Source: Paracoccaceae bacterium (lineage in GTDB: Bacteria > Pseudomonadota > Alphaproteobacteria > Rhodobacterales > Rhodobacteraceae). From it: DNA of 64,000 nt. How positions within the stretch are numbered: the first letter of the stretch is position 1; each line of letters starts with the position of its first letter. Below, piece by piece: positions 34,504 to 43,003 of the stretch. The DNA lies in the NCBI GenBank assembly GCA_947504705.1, contig CANNIA010000005.1, positions 1 to 64,000 on the forward strand, written 5' to 3'. The notes under the pieces were generated by a model, which saw nothing but the letters and a program-made list of their open reading frames with translations, ran no database searches and was not told the origin of the DNA. A program made the position numbers and the translations under genes.

Positions 34504-35291
34504 TTTGGGCTGAAGCGCAGCGAAAGGCAGGACATGCCGCCGTCCAGCTTGGCGCATTCGGTGTTGCCGATCTCGCGGACAGTGAAGCCTGCGGCTGTTA
34601 GGCGGTCGCGGGTTTTCGGGAAACCGGCGGGCATCAGGACAAACTCGTTGAAGCGGATCGTGTTGGCGGCGGCTTCTTCGCCGTCCGGGATGTCGATGAG
34701 TTTGTAGCCCTTGAAGCAGCCGCTGGCCGAAAGGCGGGTAGTGGAAAGCACGGTGTCCGCATCCAGAAGCGAGCAGTCGGTTTTGAAGTGAAGGACGCCG
34801 GGGGGCGTGTGGACTTCGCGGACGGTGTGGCCCCAGGGTGCTACAAGGCGGGTCAGCTCGGCGATGCCTGCGGCATTTGTGCGGGCGGAACGGCCGACAA
34901 GGATTTCCTTTTCGGTGACAAGGATGTCGCCGCCTTCGATGAAGCTGTCGGTGCCGGTGATTTCGACGACCTGCGTGTAAAGCGCCCGCAGGTGGGGGGC
35001 CATTTCTGCGGCCTCGCCCAGACGCGTGGGCGCGCCGGGGCGCATGACGACGGCGCCTTGTGGCAGGCACAGGGCCGTATCCTCGACGAAGACGCTGTCG
35101 GGAAAGGCCTCAAGCGCGGGAAGTTCGACCACGGTCGCCCCGGTTTCGCGCAGGGTGGCGATATAGGCGTCGTGGTGGGACTGTATCAGCGCAAGGTCGG
35201 GGGTGCCGGTGTCGACGGCCCTGAGCCCCTTGATGATCGAGGCCGCCGAGCGGCGGGTGATGGCATGGGTGAAGTGGGTCGAAAAGGACAT
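34500..35291 (-). CDS. ddaH: Dimethylarginine dimethylaminohydrolase (DDAH) family
   Basis: 263 residues from MSFSTHFTHAITRRSA; the GTG three codons earlier is less likely. The amidinotransferase-fold motifs are DSVFVEDTALCLPQGAV, the Asp/Glu region SFIEGGDILVTEKEILVGRS, the catalytic His in GVLHFKTDCSLLD and catalytic Cys in GGMSCLSLRFSPK. DDAH turns dimethylarginine into citrulline and dimethylamine. Arginine deiminase is the main alternative, but size and motifs fit DDAH better. Confidence 0.88.
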   Translation of the reverse strand: MSFSTHFTHAITRRSAASIIKGLRAVDTGTPDLALIQSHHDAYIATLRETGATVVELPALEAFPDSVFVEDTALCLPQGAVVMRPGAPTRLGEAAEMAPHLRALYTQVVEITGTDSFIEGGDILVTEKEILVGRSARTNAAGIAELTRLVAPWGHTVREVHTPPGVLHFKTDCSLLDADTVLSTTRLSASGCFKGYKLIDIPDGEEAAANTIRFNEFVLMPAGFPKTRDRLTAAGFTVREIGNTECAKLDGGMSCLSLRFSPK

Positions 35292-35422
35292 CTGCGGCAC
35301 CTGAGATTTGCCAAGGGTGTCGCACCCCCGCGCCTGCTTCGCAAGAGGGTCAGGCGTGACACAAGGGCCTTTGCCGCCTAGGTTGGAGGTGGAACTTATC
35401 CTCCTTCATCAAAGGACATCCC

Positions 35423-35887
35423 ATGGCGCACCACCCGACCCCGGTCACCGGCGGCTGCCTTTGTGGCCGCGTCCGCTATCAGGCCGAGGTTTTCCTGCAC
35501 AACGGCTATATCTGCCACTGCACGATCTGTCAGCGCAGCACCGGCCAACCGGCCGAGATCACAGTGCTGATCAAGGCGGGCACGCTGCGCTATTCCGGGG
35601 AAGAGCCGAAGTATTTTCAGTCCTCACCGGACGGCAAGCGTGGCTTTTGCGCCGAATGCGGGTCGCGGATTGTCTGGCAGGCGATCAGGGCCGAGGATGA
35701 CTGGCTGACGAATGTAACGGTCGGCAGTCTTGATCGGCCCGGTGAGGCCCGGATGACCGGGCATATCTGCGCGGATACGCAGTTGGGCTGGTATGATCCT
35801 TGCCCGGAGCTGCCAAAGCTGGTCGCGGATGAGGCCGACCTCTTGATCGAAGCCCTGCGGGCGGAACTGCGGCCTGAGGGGGTTTAG
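35423..35887 (+). CDS. GFA (glutathione-dependent formaldehyde-activating) family protein
   Basis: 154 residues. Zinc ligands of the GFA/CENP-V fold are present: GGCLCGRVRY, CHCTICQRSTG and GFCAECGSRI. The second zinc site binds glutathione in Gfa of Paracoccus denitrificans, though most family members have unknown substrates. AAAGGA lies upstream of the ATG. It stands alone between ddaH (divergent) and a secreted protein gene. Confidence 0.88.
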   Translation: MAHHPTPVTGGCLCGRVRYQAEVFLHNGYICHCTICQRSTGQPAEITVLIKAGTLRYSGEEPKYFQSSPDGKRGFCAECGSRIVWQAIRAEDDWLTNVTVGSLDRPGEARMTGHICADTQLGWYDPCPELPKLVADEADLLIEALRAELRPEGV

Positions 35888-36017
35888 GGTTTCAGGGCCA
35901 GGCGTTTTGGGCGGTCAGAGACTTTGGTCATCCAAAGGCGGGCTTTGATCACAACGCCATTCTATTGCCACGCTTGGCTGGTTCGGTCCCAGCGTCTTTT
36001 CCCCGTTTGAGGTTCCC

Positions 36018-36503
36018 ATGCGCCCGATCACCCTGCCCCTTGCTGCCGTTTTGTTTTGCCTGCCGGTTTGCGCCATGGCGGACTCTGCCACGGACTGGCA
36101 GGTGCTTGACGGGGAGGTGTTGACCCTTTGGGCGGGCGAAGAGCCAAGCGTGATCGTCACCTGCCCAGAAGCCGAAGGCAGGCTTTATTTCGCCGTGTTT
36201 CCGGCCTGGGAAGAAGGCTATGGCACCGAGGATGGCGGCACCTTTGCCGGTCCCTATGACAAGATAGAGGTCACGGTCGGGGAGCAGAGCTTTGAGGCCG
36301 TCGAGGACCCCGACGCGGCATCAGAGGCTTATGATCGCGTCTACAGCCTTGCGGCCGATGCCGACACCGTCACTGCGATCATGCTGGGCGACAACATCAC
36401 CATCACTCTGACCTCGGACGGGCAAGCGCGCAGCGGGACGGTAGATACCAACGGTGCCCTCGACATGTTTGCGACCACCTGCGCGCAGATCAACGGGCTT
36501 TAA
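36018..36503 (+). CDS. Hypothetical secreted protein
   Basis: 161 residues. A signal peptide (MRPITLPLAAVLFCLPVCAM, cut near ADS) leads to an acidic domain of beta character: WQVLDGEVLTLWAGEEPSVI, and GDNITITLTSDGQARSGTVD. Cys in VTCPEAEG and TTCAQINGL could pair. No family recognised. It ends 150 bp before tRNA-Tyr, which is on the other strand. Confidence 0.65.
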   Translation: MRPITLPLAAVLFCLPVCAMADSATDWQVLDGEVLTLWAGEEPSVIVTCPEAEGRLYFAVFPAWEEGYGTEDGGTFAGPYDKIEVTVGEQSFEAVEDPDAASEAYDRVYSLAADADTVTAIMLGDNITITLTSDGQARSGTVDTNGALDMFATTCAQINGL

Positions 36504-36650
36504 ACCGTTTGTGTTGGTCCCGGCGTGCCCTGTCGCCTGTGATCAGGACCGTTTCAGGCGTCAGCGTACCAAGGGGCTGGGATATGCCAACGCGCGTGAC
36601 TGGTCAGCGGCCTTTGCCGCTCCCGCTCACCCTATCACCATTCAGACGAA

Positions 36651-36734
36651 TGGTGGGCGACCCTGGAATCGAACCAGGCGTGGGTCACCCCGGGAGAGTT
36701 ACAGTCTCCTGCCGCACCTTGCAGCTCGTCGCCC
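36651..36734 (-). tRNA. tRNA-Tyr (GTA)
   Basis: 84 bases with the CCA end encoded. Acceptor GGGCGAC pairs with GTCGCCC, the anticodon stem-loop is GGAGA-CTGTAAC-TCTCC giving anticodon GTA, and the long variable arm (class II) is typical of bacterial tRNA-Tyr. The T arm reads CCTGGTTCGATTCCAGG. Confidence 0.95.
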
Positions 36735-36855
36735 ACTGCGCGGTCCGTTTACTCAAGGTGGCGGGGGGCGTCAAGGGTGGATGCGTGTCTTTTCGGCTTG
36801 CATCGCCGCGTGGGGCCGCGCAATGGTCTGGGCCGTGCTTTCGAGGGTTCTGGCA

Positions 36856-37644
36856 ATGAAATCGGGCGTCAAGAAACCGACCTGGGTGGTCGACAAGGAG
36901 CGGGGCGAACGCCGCGAGGCGCGGGAAACCGTCTGGCTTTTCGGGCTGCACGCCGTGCGCGACGCCTTGGTCAACCCAAAACGGGAAAAGCTGCGGCTGG
37001 TCCTGACCAAGAACGCCTTTGACAAGCTGGAAGAAGCAGTTGCCGCATCCGGGCTGGAGCCTGAGGTGGTGGAACCGCGCCACTTTGACGTGCCGATCGA
37101 TGAAGGATCCGTCCACCAAGGGGCGGCGGTCGAGGTGAAGCCCCTGAACTGGGGCAAGTTCGCCGATGTCTGCGCGGCGGGTGAGGGGTTGCCGCTGGTC
37201 GTGCTGCTGGACCGGGTGACCGATCCGCATAACGTCGGCGCGATCCTGCGGTCAGCCGAGGTGTTCGGCGCGCGGGCGGTCATTGCCCCCAAGCACCATT
37301 CTGCACCCGAAACCGGGGCGCTGGCCAAGACGGCAAGCGGTGCGTTGGAGCGTCAGCCATACCTTAAGGTCACCAACCTTTCGGAAGCGATGGAAGAGCT
37401 GAAGGCGATGGGCTACGTGCTGATCGGTCTGGATGGCGAGGCCCCGCTGACGCTGTCGGAGGCGGTGGTTGCAGCCGACAAGCGGCCCATCGGGCTGGTG
37501 CTTGGGGCCGAAGGCCCGGGCCTGCGGGAAAAGACGCGTGAGACCTGCGATCACCTGGCGCGCATTCCCTTTGCGGGTGCGTTCGGCAGCCTGAACGTGT
37601 CGAACGCGGCGGCGGTTTCGCTGTATGCGGCGACCCGGAGTTGA
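36856..37644 (+). CDS. rlmB: 23S rRNA 2'-O-methyltransferase, RlmB/TrmH (SPOUT) type
   Basis: 262 residues from MKSGVKKPTW; GAGGG nine bases upstream sets the start over a longer open frame that would run across the tRNA. An N-terminal L30-like RNA-binding part (VWLFGLHAVRDALVNPKREK) precedes the SPOUT knot domain with LDRVTDPHNVGAILRSAEVF, LVLGAEGPGLR and FGSLNVSNAAAVSLYA. RlmB methylates G2251 of 23S rRNA; the TrmH tRNA enzyme is a close alternative. Confidence 0.9.
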   Translation: MKSGVKKPTWVVDKERGERREARETVWLFGLHAVRDALVNPKREKLRLVLTKNAFDKLEEAVAASGLEPEVVEPRHFDVPIDEGSVHQGAAVEVKPLNWGKFADVCAAGEGLPLVVLLDRVTDPHNVGAILRSAEVFGARAVIAPKHHSAPETGALAKTASGALERQPYLKVTNLSEAMEELKAMGYVLIGLDGEAPLTLSEAVVAADKRPIGLVLGAEGPGLREKTRETCDHLARIPFAGAFGSLNVSNAAAVSLYAATRS

Positions 37645-37760
37645 GGCTGTGATCACGTCTTCGCGACGGGTCTTTAACACTTCATTCCGCGCCCTAAATC
37701 ATGGTGTGAAGGCACGGGCCGGAACCCCGTTCTTTCTTAACTGTCCCTCGTTCCAAGACT

Positions 37761-37791
37761 GGCGTCCGGGCTTCCCCCCGGGCGCCTTTTT
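37761..37791 (+). terminator. Strong intrinsic terminator
   Basis: GGCGTCCGGG-CTTCCC-CCCGGGCGCC forms a ten-pair stem (one G-U), followed directly by TTTTT. It lies 117 bp after the rlmB stop and only 15 bp before the next start codon. Confidence 0.85.
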
Positions 37792-37805
37792 CATTGGGTG
37801 AAAGC

Positions 37806-38213
37806 ATGCCAAGCGATCCCGAAATCCGTGACATCCTGGCTTCGGTCAAGACCATCGCCGTCGTTGGCTGGTCGCCCCGCCCTGAGCGGCCCAGCAACTA
37901 TGTTGCGGCCTATCTTGTGGCGAAAGGCTATCGGGTGATCCCGGTCAATCCCGGACAGGCCGGACAGGTCGTGTCCGGGGAAGTCGTGCGGACCTCTCTG
38001 GCCGAAGTCGGGCCCTTCGACATGGTCGACATCTTCCGCCGCAGTGAAGAAGCCGGAGCGGTCGTTGATGAGGCGGTGGCGCTGGGGGCCAAGGTGGTCT
38101 GGATGCAGCTAGGCGTCGAGGATGAGGCGGCGGCAGAACGGGCCCGGGCGGCGGGAGCGCAGGTGGTGATGAACCGCTGCCCCAAGATCGAGATTGCACG
38201 GCTGGGGCTTTAG
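37806..38213 (+). CDS. CoA-binding domain protein (YccU type)
   Basis: 135 residues, a single Rossmann-like CoA_binding domain: IRDILASVKTIAVVGWSPRP, VAKGYRVIPVNPG, FDMVDIFRRSEEAG and VWMQLGVEDEAAAERARAAG. The C-terminus VVMNRCPKIEIARLGL is characteristic. Members bind CoA-like ligands but have no assigned reaction. GGGTGA precedes the ATG. A strong terminator ends just upstream, so its promoter must overlap that hairpin or it depends on read-through. Confidence 0.85.
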   Translation: MPSDPEIRDILASVKTIAVVGWSPRPERPSNYVAAYLVAKGYRVIPVNPGQAGQVVSGEVVRTSLAEVGPFDMVDIFRRSEEAGAVVDEAVALGAKVVWMQLGVEDEAAAERARAAGAQVVMNRCPKIEIARLGL

Positions 38214-38217
38214 TGGC

Positions 38218-38266
38218 CAAAATCCTTTAGTAAGGATTTTGACAAATTTCTTACTTAAGAAATTTG
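38218..38266. terminator. Two tandem AT-rich palindromes at converging gene ends
   Basis: CAAAATCCTT-TAGT-AAGGATTTTG (38218-38241) and CAAATTTCTT-ACTT-AAGAAATTTG (38243-38266) are both perfect 10-4-10 inverted repeats. They sit between the stops of two convergent genes, so they probably end both transcripts; the U-rich right arm serves as the tract. Confidence 0.65.
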
Positions 38267-38268
38267 GC

Positions 38269-38574
38269 TTAACGGCCTGCCTTTTCGGCAATGCCAGAGG
38301 TGCCTTCGCGCCGGTCCAGCTCGGCCAGAACATCCGCCAGCGTCACATCCCGCGCCGCCAGCATCACCAGAAGGTGGTAAAGCACATCCGCCGCTTCCGA
38401 GGTCAGCCGCGCGCGGTCACCCTTGACCGCCTCGATGATTGCCTCGACCGCCTCTTCCCCGAATTTCTCGGCGCACTTCTCTGGCCCCTTGGCCAGAAGC
38501 TTGGCCGTCCAGGAGCTTTCGGGATCGCCCCCCTTGCGGGAGGCAATCGTGGCGGCGAGCTTTTCTAGCGTCAT
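38269..38574 (-). CDS. hisE: Phosphoribosyl-ATP pyrophosphatase
   Basis: 101 residues, second step of histidine synthesis. The MazG-like helical fold shows [20 protein letters not shown], then [20 protein letters not shown] and [18 protein letters not shown], with the acidic metal ligands. Its ATG overlaps the hisF stop by four bases. In other bacteria it is fused to HisI; here hisI is separate and not in the window. Confidence 0.95.
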   Translation of the reverse strand: MTLEKLAATIASRKGGDPESSWTAKLLAKGPEKCAEKFGEEAVEAIIEAVKGDRARLTSEAADVLYHLLVMLAARDVTLADVLAELDRREGTSGIAEKAGR

Positions 38575-39332
38575 GTCAGCCTCACGGGGATGCCGGCAGC
38601 GGCCATATGGGCCTTGGCCTGACCGATGGTGAAGGTGCCGAAGTGGAAGATCGAGGCGGCGAGAACTGCGCTGGCGTGACCTTCGGTTATGCCCTCGGCC
38701 AAGTGGTCCAGCGTGCCGACACCGCCGCTGGCGATGACGGGAATGTCGACGGCATCGGCGATGGCGCGGGTCAGGGGCAGGTTGTAACCGCCCTTCGTCC
38801 CGTCGCGGTCCATACTGGTCAAAAGGATCTCGCCTGCGCCTTTCGCGGCCACTGTGCGGGCGAAGTCGACCGCGTCGATCCCGGTGGCACGGCGGCCGCC
38901 ATGGGTGAAGATTTCCCATTTGCCCGGCGATACGGTCTTGGCGTCGATGGCCACGACGATGCACTGGCTGCCGAAGCGGTCAGCGGCGCGGGTCACGACA
39001 TCGGGGTCGGCCACGGCGGCAGAGTTGAAGCTGACCTTGTCGGCCCCGGCGAGGAGGAGCTTGCGCACATCTTCCGGAGTGCGAACCCCGCCACCGACGG
39101 TCAAGGGCATGAAGCACTGCTCGGCCGTGCGGGTGACAAGGTCATACATCGTGGCGCGGTTGTCTTCGGTCGCCATGATGTCGAGAAAGCAAAGCTCATC
39201 CGCCCCGGCAGCGTCATAGGCGCGGGCGGCTTCGACCGGGTCGCCTGCATCTACCAGATCGACGAAGTTGACGCCCTTGACCACGCGGCCATTGGCGACG
39301 TCGAGGCAGGGGATGATGCGGGTTTTCAGCAT
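38571..39332 (-). CDS. hisF: Imidazole glycerol phosphate synthase, cyclase subunit
   Basis: 253 residues, a TIM barrel that uses ammonia from HisH to form imidazole glycerol phosphate and AICAR. Motifs are [20 protein letters not shown] (catalytic Asp), [16 protein letters not shown] and [16 protein letters not shown]. Upstream is a repeat and hisA; downstream hisE overlaps. Confidence 0.97.
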   Translation of the reverse strand: MLKTRIIPCLDVANGRVVKGVNFVDLVDAGDPVEAARAYDAAGADELCFLDIMATEDNRATMYDLVTRTAEQCFMPLTVGGGVRTPEDVRKLLLAGADKVSFNSAAVADPDVVTRAADRFGSQCIVVAIDAKTVSPGKWEIFTHGGRRATGIDAVDFARTVAAKGAGEILLTSMDRDGTKGGYNLPLTRAIADAVDIPVIASGGVGTLDHLAEGITEGHASAVLAASIFHFGTFTIGQAKAHMAAAGIPVRLT

Positions 39333-39384
39333 GGGTCTAGCCTAGCGCCTGGGGTGGGCCGGGGAAAGGGGGCGCTGCCCCCTT

Positions 39385-39415
39385 GGACCCCCGGAGTATT
39401 TTCGCCGAGAGGAAA
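39385..39415 (+). repeat. Dispersed intergenic repeat, copy C
   Basis: GGACCCCCGGAGTATTTTCG followed by CCGAGAGGAAA, the canonical form of this order-typical word. It fills most of the 83-bp gap between hisA and hisF, where a preceding GGGGGCGCTGCCCCC makes a small hairpin. Confidence 0.6.
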
Positions 39416-40135
39416 TCAGCTTTTCAATGCTTTTAGGGCCAAGGCAAGGTCGATGGCCCCATCGTAAAGCGCACGGCCCGAGATCGCCCCGGCGATGACT
39501 CCGGTGTCGCGGAGCGCGATGAGATCTGCCATGCGGGAGACGCCGCCGCTGGCAATGACGGGGATGGTGATAGCGCGGGCGAGGGCTTCGGTCGCCTCGA
39601 TGTTCGGGCCTTGCATGGCACCGTCACGGTCGATGTCGGTGTAGATGATCGCGGCGACGCCTGCGTCTTCGAAACTGCGGGCAAGGTCGGTGGCGATGAC
39701 TTCGGTTTCAGTCGCCCAGCCCTTGGTGGCGACCCGGCCCTTGCGGGCATCGATGCCGACGGCTACCTGGCCGGGGAACGCCCTTGCTGCCTCACGCACG
39801 AGGGCAGGGTTTTCGACGGCTACGGTGCCAAGGATGACGCGGGCTAGGCCCTTATCCAGCCACGCAGCGATGGTCGCCATGTCGCGGATGCCGCCGCCAA
39901 GCTGGGCGGGGACCTTGACTGTCTTCAGGATCGCTTCGACCGCCGCGCCGTTCACGGGCTGGCCCGCGAAAGCACCGTTCAGGTCGACGAGGTGCAGCCA
40001 GTCGCAGCCGGCCGTCTGGAACTTCAGCGCCTGGGCGGCGGGGTCATCGCCGAAGACGGTGGCGGCTTCCATCGCCCCGCGCAACAGGCGGACGCACTGG
40101 CCGTCCTTCAGGTCGATTGCGGGATAAAGGATCAT
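39416..40135 (-). CDS. hisA: Phosphoribosylformimino-AICAR ribotide isomerase
   Basis: 239 residues from [20 protein letters not shown], the invariant HisA start; AAAGGGG upstream supports it. The second half repeats the barrel motif ([29 protein letters not shown]). It isomerises ProFAR for HisHF. It leads the hisA-hisF-hisE group. Confidence 0.96.
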   Translation of the reverse strand: MILYPAIDLKDGQCVRLLRGAMEAATVFGDDPAAQALKFQTAGCDWLHLVDLNGAFAGQPVNGAAVEAILKTVKVPAQLGGGIRDMATIAAWLDKGLARVILGTVAVENPALVREAARAFPGQVAVGIDARKGRVATKGWATETEVIATDLARSFEDAGVAAIIYTDIDRDGAMQGPNIEATEALARAITIPVIASGGVSRMADLIALRDTGVIAGAISGRALYDGAIDLALALKALKS

Positions 40136-40263
40136 GGCGCGGCCCCTTTCATTGTGCCGGTCTTTGGCATGGGGGCGCAGAAATGGAAAGACCCGGCACT
40201 GCAATGCTTGTCTTATGCCGCCCGGAGCGCCAGAATTGCTGCGTTTGTTTCAGGGAGATTGCA

Positions 40264-40653
40264 ATGAAACGATTCTTGTGGTGTGCCGCTTTGCTGTGGC
40301 TTGGCACACCCGGCTGGGCCGATCAGGTGGAAGGGATATGGCGGACGAGCAAGGACTATGATGGCTATTCCGGCGATGTCGAGATCAGGCCATGCGGTCC
40401 CGCCTTCTGTGGCATCTTGATCCGGGCCTTCGACCGCAGAGATCAGGAAGTATTCAGTGAGAGCGTCGGCAAGATGATCGTGATCGACATGGTGGCCTAT
40501 CCGGACGGTCTATATGACGACGGCCAAGTCTACTCACCCGACAGTGACAAAACCTATAACGGCGAGTTGCGGCTGTCGGGCGACAAGCTCAAGGTGCGTG
40601 GTTGCGTCCTTGGCATATGCCGGAATGGTGGCATCTGGCGGCGGATCAAGTAA
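40264..40653 (+). CDS. DUF2147 secreted protein
   Basis: 129 residues with a signal peptide (MKRFLWCAALLWLGTPGWAD) and the DUF2147 pattern VEGIWRTSKDYDGYSGDVEI, CGPAFCGILI, YSPDSDKTYNGELRLSGDKL and GCVLGICRNGGIWRRI. Two Cys pairs are probably disulfides. The lipocalin-like family is periplasmic with no known ligand. AGGGAGA upstream of the ATG is a good ribosome site. Confidence 0.88.
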   Translation: MKRFLWCAALLWLGTPGWADQVEGIWRTSKDYDGYSGDVEIRPCGPAFCGILIRAFDRRDQEVFSESVGKMIVIDMVAYPDGLYDDGQVYSPDSDKTYNGELRLSGDKLKVRGCVLGICRNGGIWRRIK

Positions 40654-40716
40654 TCCGCAAGGTTCGGGTCGCGACCGGGCATTTTCCCCGACAGGTTGAG
40701 ACAGACTGAGGTGAAA

Positions 40717-41559
40717 ATGCGCGGGCTGGACTGGATCATGCAGTGGGTGCTGTCCCTTCTCTGGGGCGGGTCATTCCTGTTCAACGAGATCGCTTTGCAG
40801 GGTCTGCCACCCTTGACCATCGTCTGGGGACGGGTGGCGCTGGCTGCGGTGCTTCTGTGGGGCGTCCTTTGGGTGGTCGAGCGCAAGTTGCCGCCGCGCG
40901 CCTTGTGGCCAGCGCTGTTGGTCATGGGGCTGATGAACAATGCGGTGCCCTTCACGCTGTTCGTGCTGGCGCAGGGGCAGATCACCGGCGCGCTCGCCTC
41001 GGTTCTGAATGCGATGACGCCGATCTTCACGGTCCTGGTGGCCCATGTCGCAACGGCGGATGAAAGGCTGACCGGGCGCAAGGCGCTGGGCGTCGGGCTG
41101 GGCTTCGGCGGGGTTCTGGTGATGATGGCGGGGGAAGGTCTTGGCGGTGCGGTCCCGGCGATGCTGGCCTGTCTGGGTGCTGCGTTGTCTTATGGTCTGG
41201 CCGGGGTCTGGGGCCGCAGGTTCCGTGCTGCGGGACTGTCACCTTTGGCGACGGCCACGGGGCAATTGACGGGAAGCATGTTGCTGATCTCACCCATATG
41301 GCTGGTGCTTGACCGGCCTTGGCAGATGTCCTGGCCGGGGGTCGAACCGGCTCTGGCGGTGATCGCGCTGGCTTACTTGCTGTTCTTCCAGGTGCTGGCC
41401 TCGGCCGGATCGACAGCGGTTTCGCTGGTTACCTTCCTGATCCCGCTTTCGGCGGCGGGTTTGGGCTGGCTGGTGCTGGGCGAGATGCTGGAGCTGCGCC
41501 ATCTGCTGGGGCTGGCGCTGATCATGGGTGGCCTTTGGCTGATCCAGCGGCGGGCGTAG
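40717..41559 (+). CDS. EamA/DMT family transporter
   Basis: 280 residues; GAGGTGA five bases before the ATG at 40717 favours it over an upstream TTG. Ten transmembrane helices in two EamA repeats: LLWGGSFLFNEIALQGLPPL opens the first and LACLGAALSYGLAGVWGRRF the second. Such carriers export amino acids or other metabolites. Substrate unknown. Confidence 0.88.
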   Translation: MRGLDWIMQWVLSLLWGGSFLFNEIALQGLPPLTIVWGRVALAAVLLWGVLWVVERKLPPRALWPALLVMGLMNNAVPFTLFVLAQGQITGALASVLNAMTPIFTVLVAHVATADERLTGRKALGVGLGFGGVLVMMAGEGLGGAVPAMLACLGAALSYGLAGVWGRRFRAAGLSPLATATGQLTGSMLLISPIWLVLDRPWQMSWPGVEPALAVIALAYLLFFQVLASAGSTAVSLVTFLIPLSAAGLGWLVLGEMLELRHLLGLALIMGGLWLIQRRA

Positions 41560-41611
41560 GCCCTCCGCAAGGTGTTGCCAATCTGACACAATCCTGCAGT
41601 CATATGCAGGC

Positions 41612-42883
41612 TTAAGGCTGTTCGGCGGGATCACGGGTGAAGGTCAGATCGATCTGGCCAGCGCCGTCGAAGGGGACAAGGGTGCAGCCTGTCGGATCGG
41701 CCGCCACATCCATCGTCATCGTCTGGGCAAAGCTGCCGTGCAGGGTTGACTGATCTTCCGAGAGGGTCAGGCTTACTGGCTTCCAGACATAAAGGTCGGC
41801 CGGGCAGGTCTGAGGCTGGACGCGCCGTTCGCAGGACAGGGCGGCATCCGCCCCGGACGCGTCACAGCGCAGGAAGGGATCGGCGGCGCGCGCCGTGCCA
41901 AGGGCGAAGACCTCGTAGCCTGGCAGGCCCGTCTCGCCATTTGTGTCACCGTTCGCTTTACTGGCGCGCATGAACTCGGCTTTCATCGGCGGCTGTGCAG
42001 CAGTGTGGCCAAACAAGGTTATGCTGGTCTGATAGGTCCAAACGCCGGTGAGATCGGCGCAGGTTTGGTCTTCGGCTGCTGCTTCGGCTTCGGTCTTTGG
42101 CGGCGTGGTCTTGCTGGTCGCTGGGGCGGCCTTGTCCGCGGCGCGGGCCGCGGGTTTGCAGGGTTTCTTGCCTCCGGACCCGAGGCCCCGCAGCCGTGCA
42201 AGTTCCTGCCGCAAGGTGGCAAGTTCGGTAAAGTTCGCCCACGACTGACGCTGCAGCTCCTCCAGCCGGTGCAGGGTGCGGATCATTTCTGCGCGGTGGG
42301 TTTCCAGTTCAACCAGCCGGTCCAGGGCCTGGACCAGCTTTTGCATCTCGAACAGCACCTGCTCGCCCATCTGGTCTTCGTTCATGCGATTGATGATGCC
42401 CTTGCCGACATATTCGACGAAATCGCCGACCCAGCCGGCAATGCCCAGCGTCTTGCTGGCCACGCGCATGCCACCGGCTTCCAGCGCTGCCTTCAGGGCC
42501 GCCTCGGCGCGGGCTTCGGCGGCCTCTTTGGTCAGGTCTAGTGGGGTGATCGCATCGGCATCCTCCAGTTGGCGGTGCATCTCCTCCAGCTCGGCAATGC
42601 TGACCCGGTAGGCGGCAATGGCGGGCTCTAGCTTGTCGATCAGGACGCCATCCTGATGGACATCGGCGCGGGTGTTGCGCAGCGCGGTGGTGATGTTGCG
42701 GGTATGGGCAAGTTCGTCGGTCTCGGTGCGGAGGAGTTCGTCACTGATCTGGATTTCTTCGATCCGCTCTTCGATCACCACGATGCGGGTGTCGGTAAAG
42801 GTATCGGCGCGGGGGGCCGGGCCGAATGCGGTCAAGGCCAAAGCCGCAAAGACAAGCGCCGATGTCAGGTGCCGCAGCCGCAT
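41612..42883 (-). CDS. Hypothetical periplasmic coiled-coil protein
   Basis: 423 residues from MRLRHLTSALVFAALALTAF, a signal peptide preceded by AGAGG; two upstream ATGs are less well placed. Residues about 25-240 are strongly helical and charged, likely coiled coil (ELLRTETDELAHTRNITTAL; LVELETHRAEMIRTLHRLEE). A Lys/Ala/Pro linker separates a C-terminal domain with four or more Cys (CADLTGVWTYQ, RCDASGADAALSCERRV, CPADLYVW). No family recognised. It lies between the two histidine gene groups. Confidence 0.65.
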   Translation of the reverse strand: MRLRHLTSALVFAALALTAFGPAPRADTFTDTRIVVIEERIEEIQISDELLRTETDELAHTRNITTALRNTRADVHQDGVLIDKLEPAIAAYRVSIAELEEMHRQLEDADAITPLDLTKEAAEARAEAALKAALEAGGMRVASKTLGIAGWVGDFVEYVGKGIINRMNEDQMGEQVLFEMQKLVQALDRLVELETHRAEMIRTLHRLEELQRQSWANFTELATLRQELARLRGLGSGGKKPCKPAARAADKAAPATSKTTPPKTEAEAAAEDQTCADLTGVWTYQTSITLFGHTAAQPPMKAEFMRASKANGDTNGETGLPGYEVFALGTARAADPFLRCDASGADAALSCERRVQPQTCPADLYVWKPVSLTLSEDQSTLHGSFAQTMTMDVAADPTGCTLVPFDGAGQIDLTFTRDPAEQP

Positions 42884-43003
42884 GGCCATGCCCTCTTGCA
42901 CAGGGGTCATGCTAACAGCGAAGGGGCGAAAAGTAAACGGAGGTGGCGGGTTGGGCGCGTTACGTCGCCCGCGATCCCACCCGGCAGACGCGGTATTGCG
43001 GTC

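Noticed and set aside
36454-36855. N-terminal extension of the rRNA methyltransferase through the tRNA region
   Set aside because: It would cross a perfect tRNA-Tyr on the other strand, and a good ribosome site marks the start at 36856.
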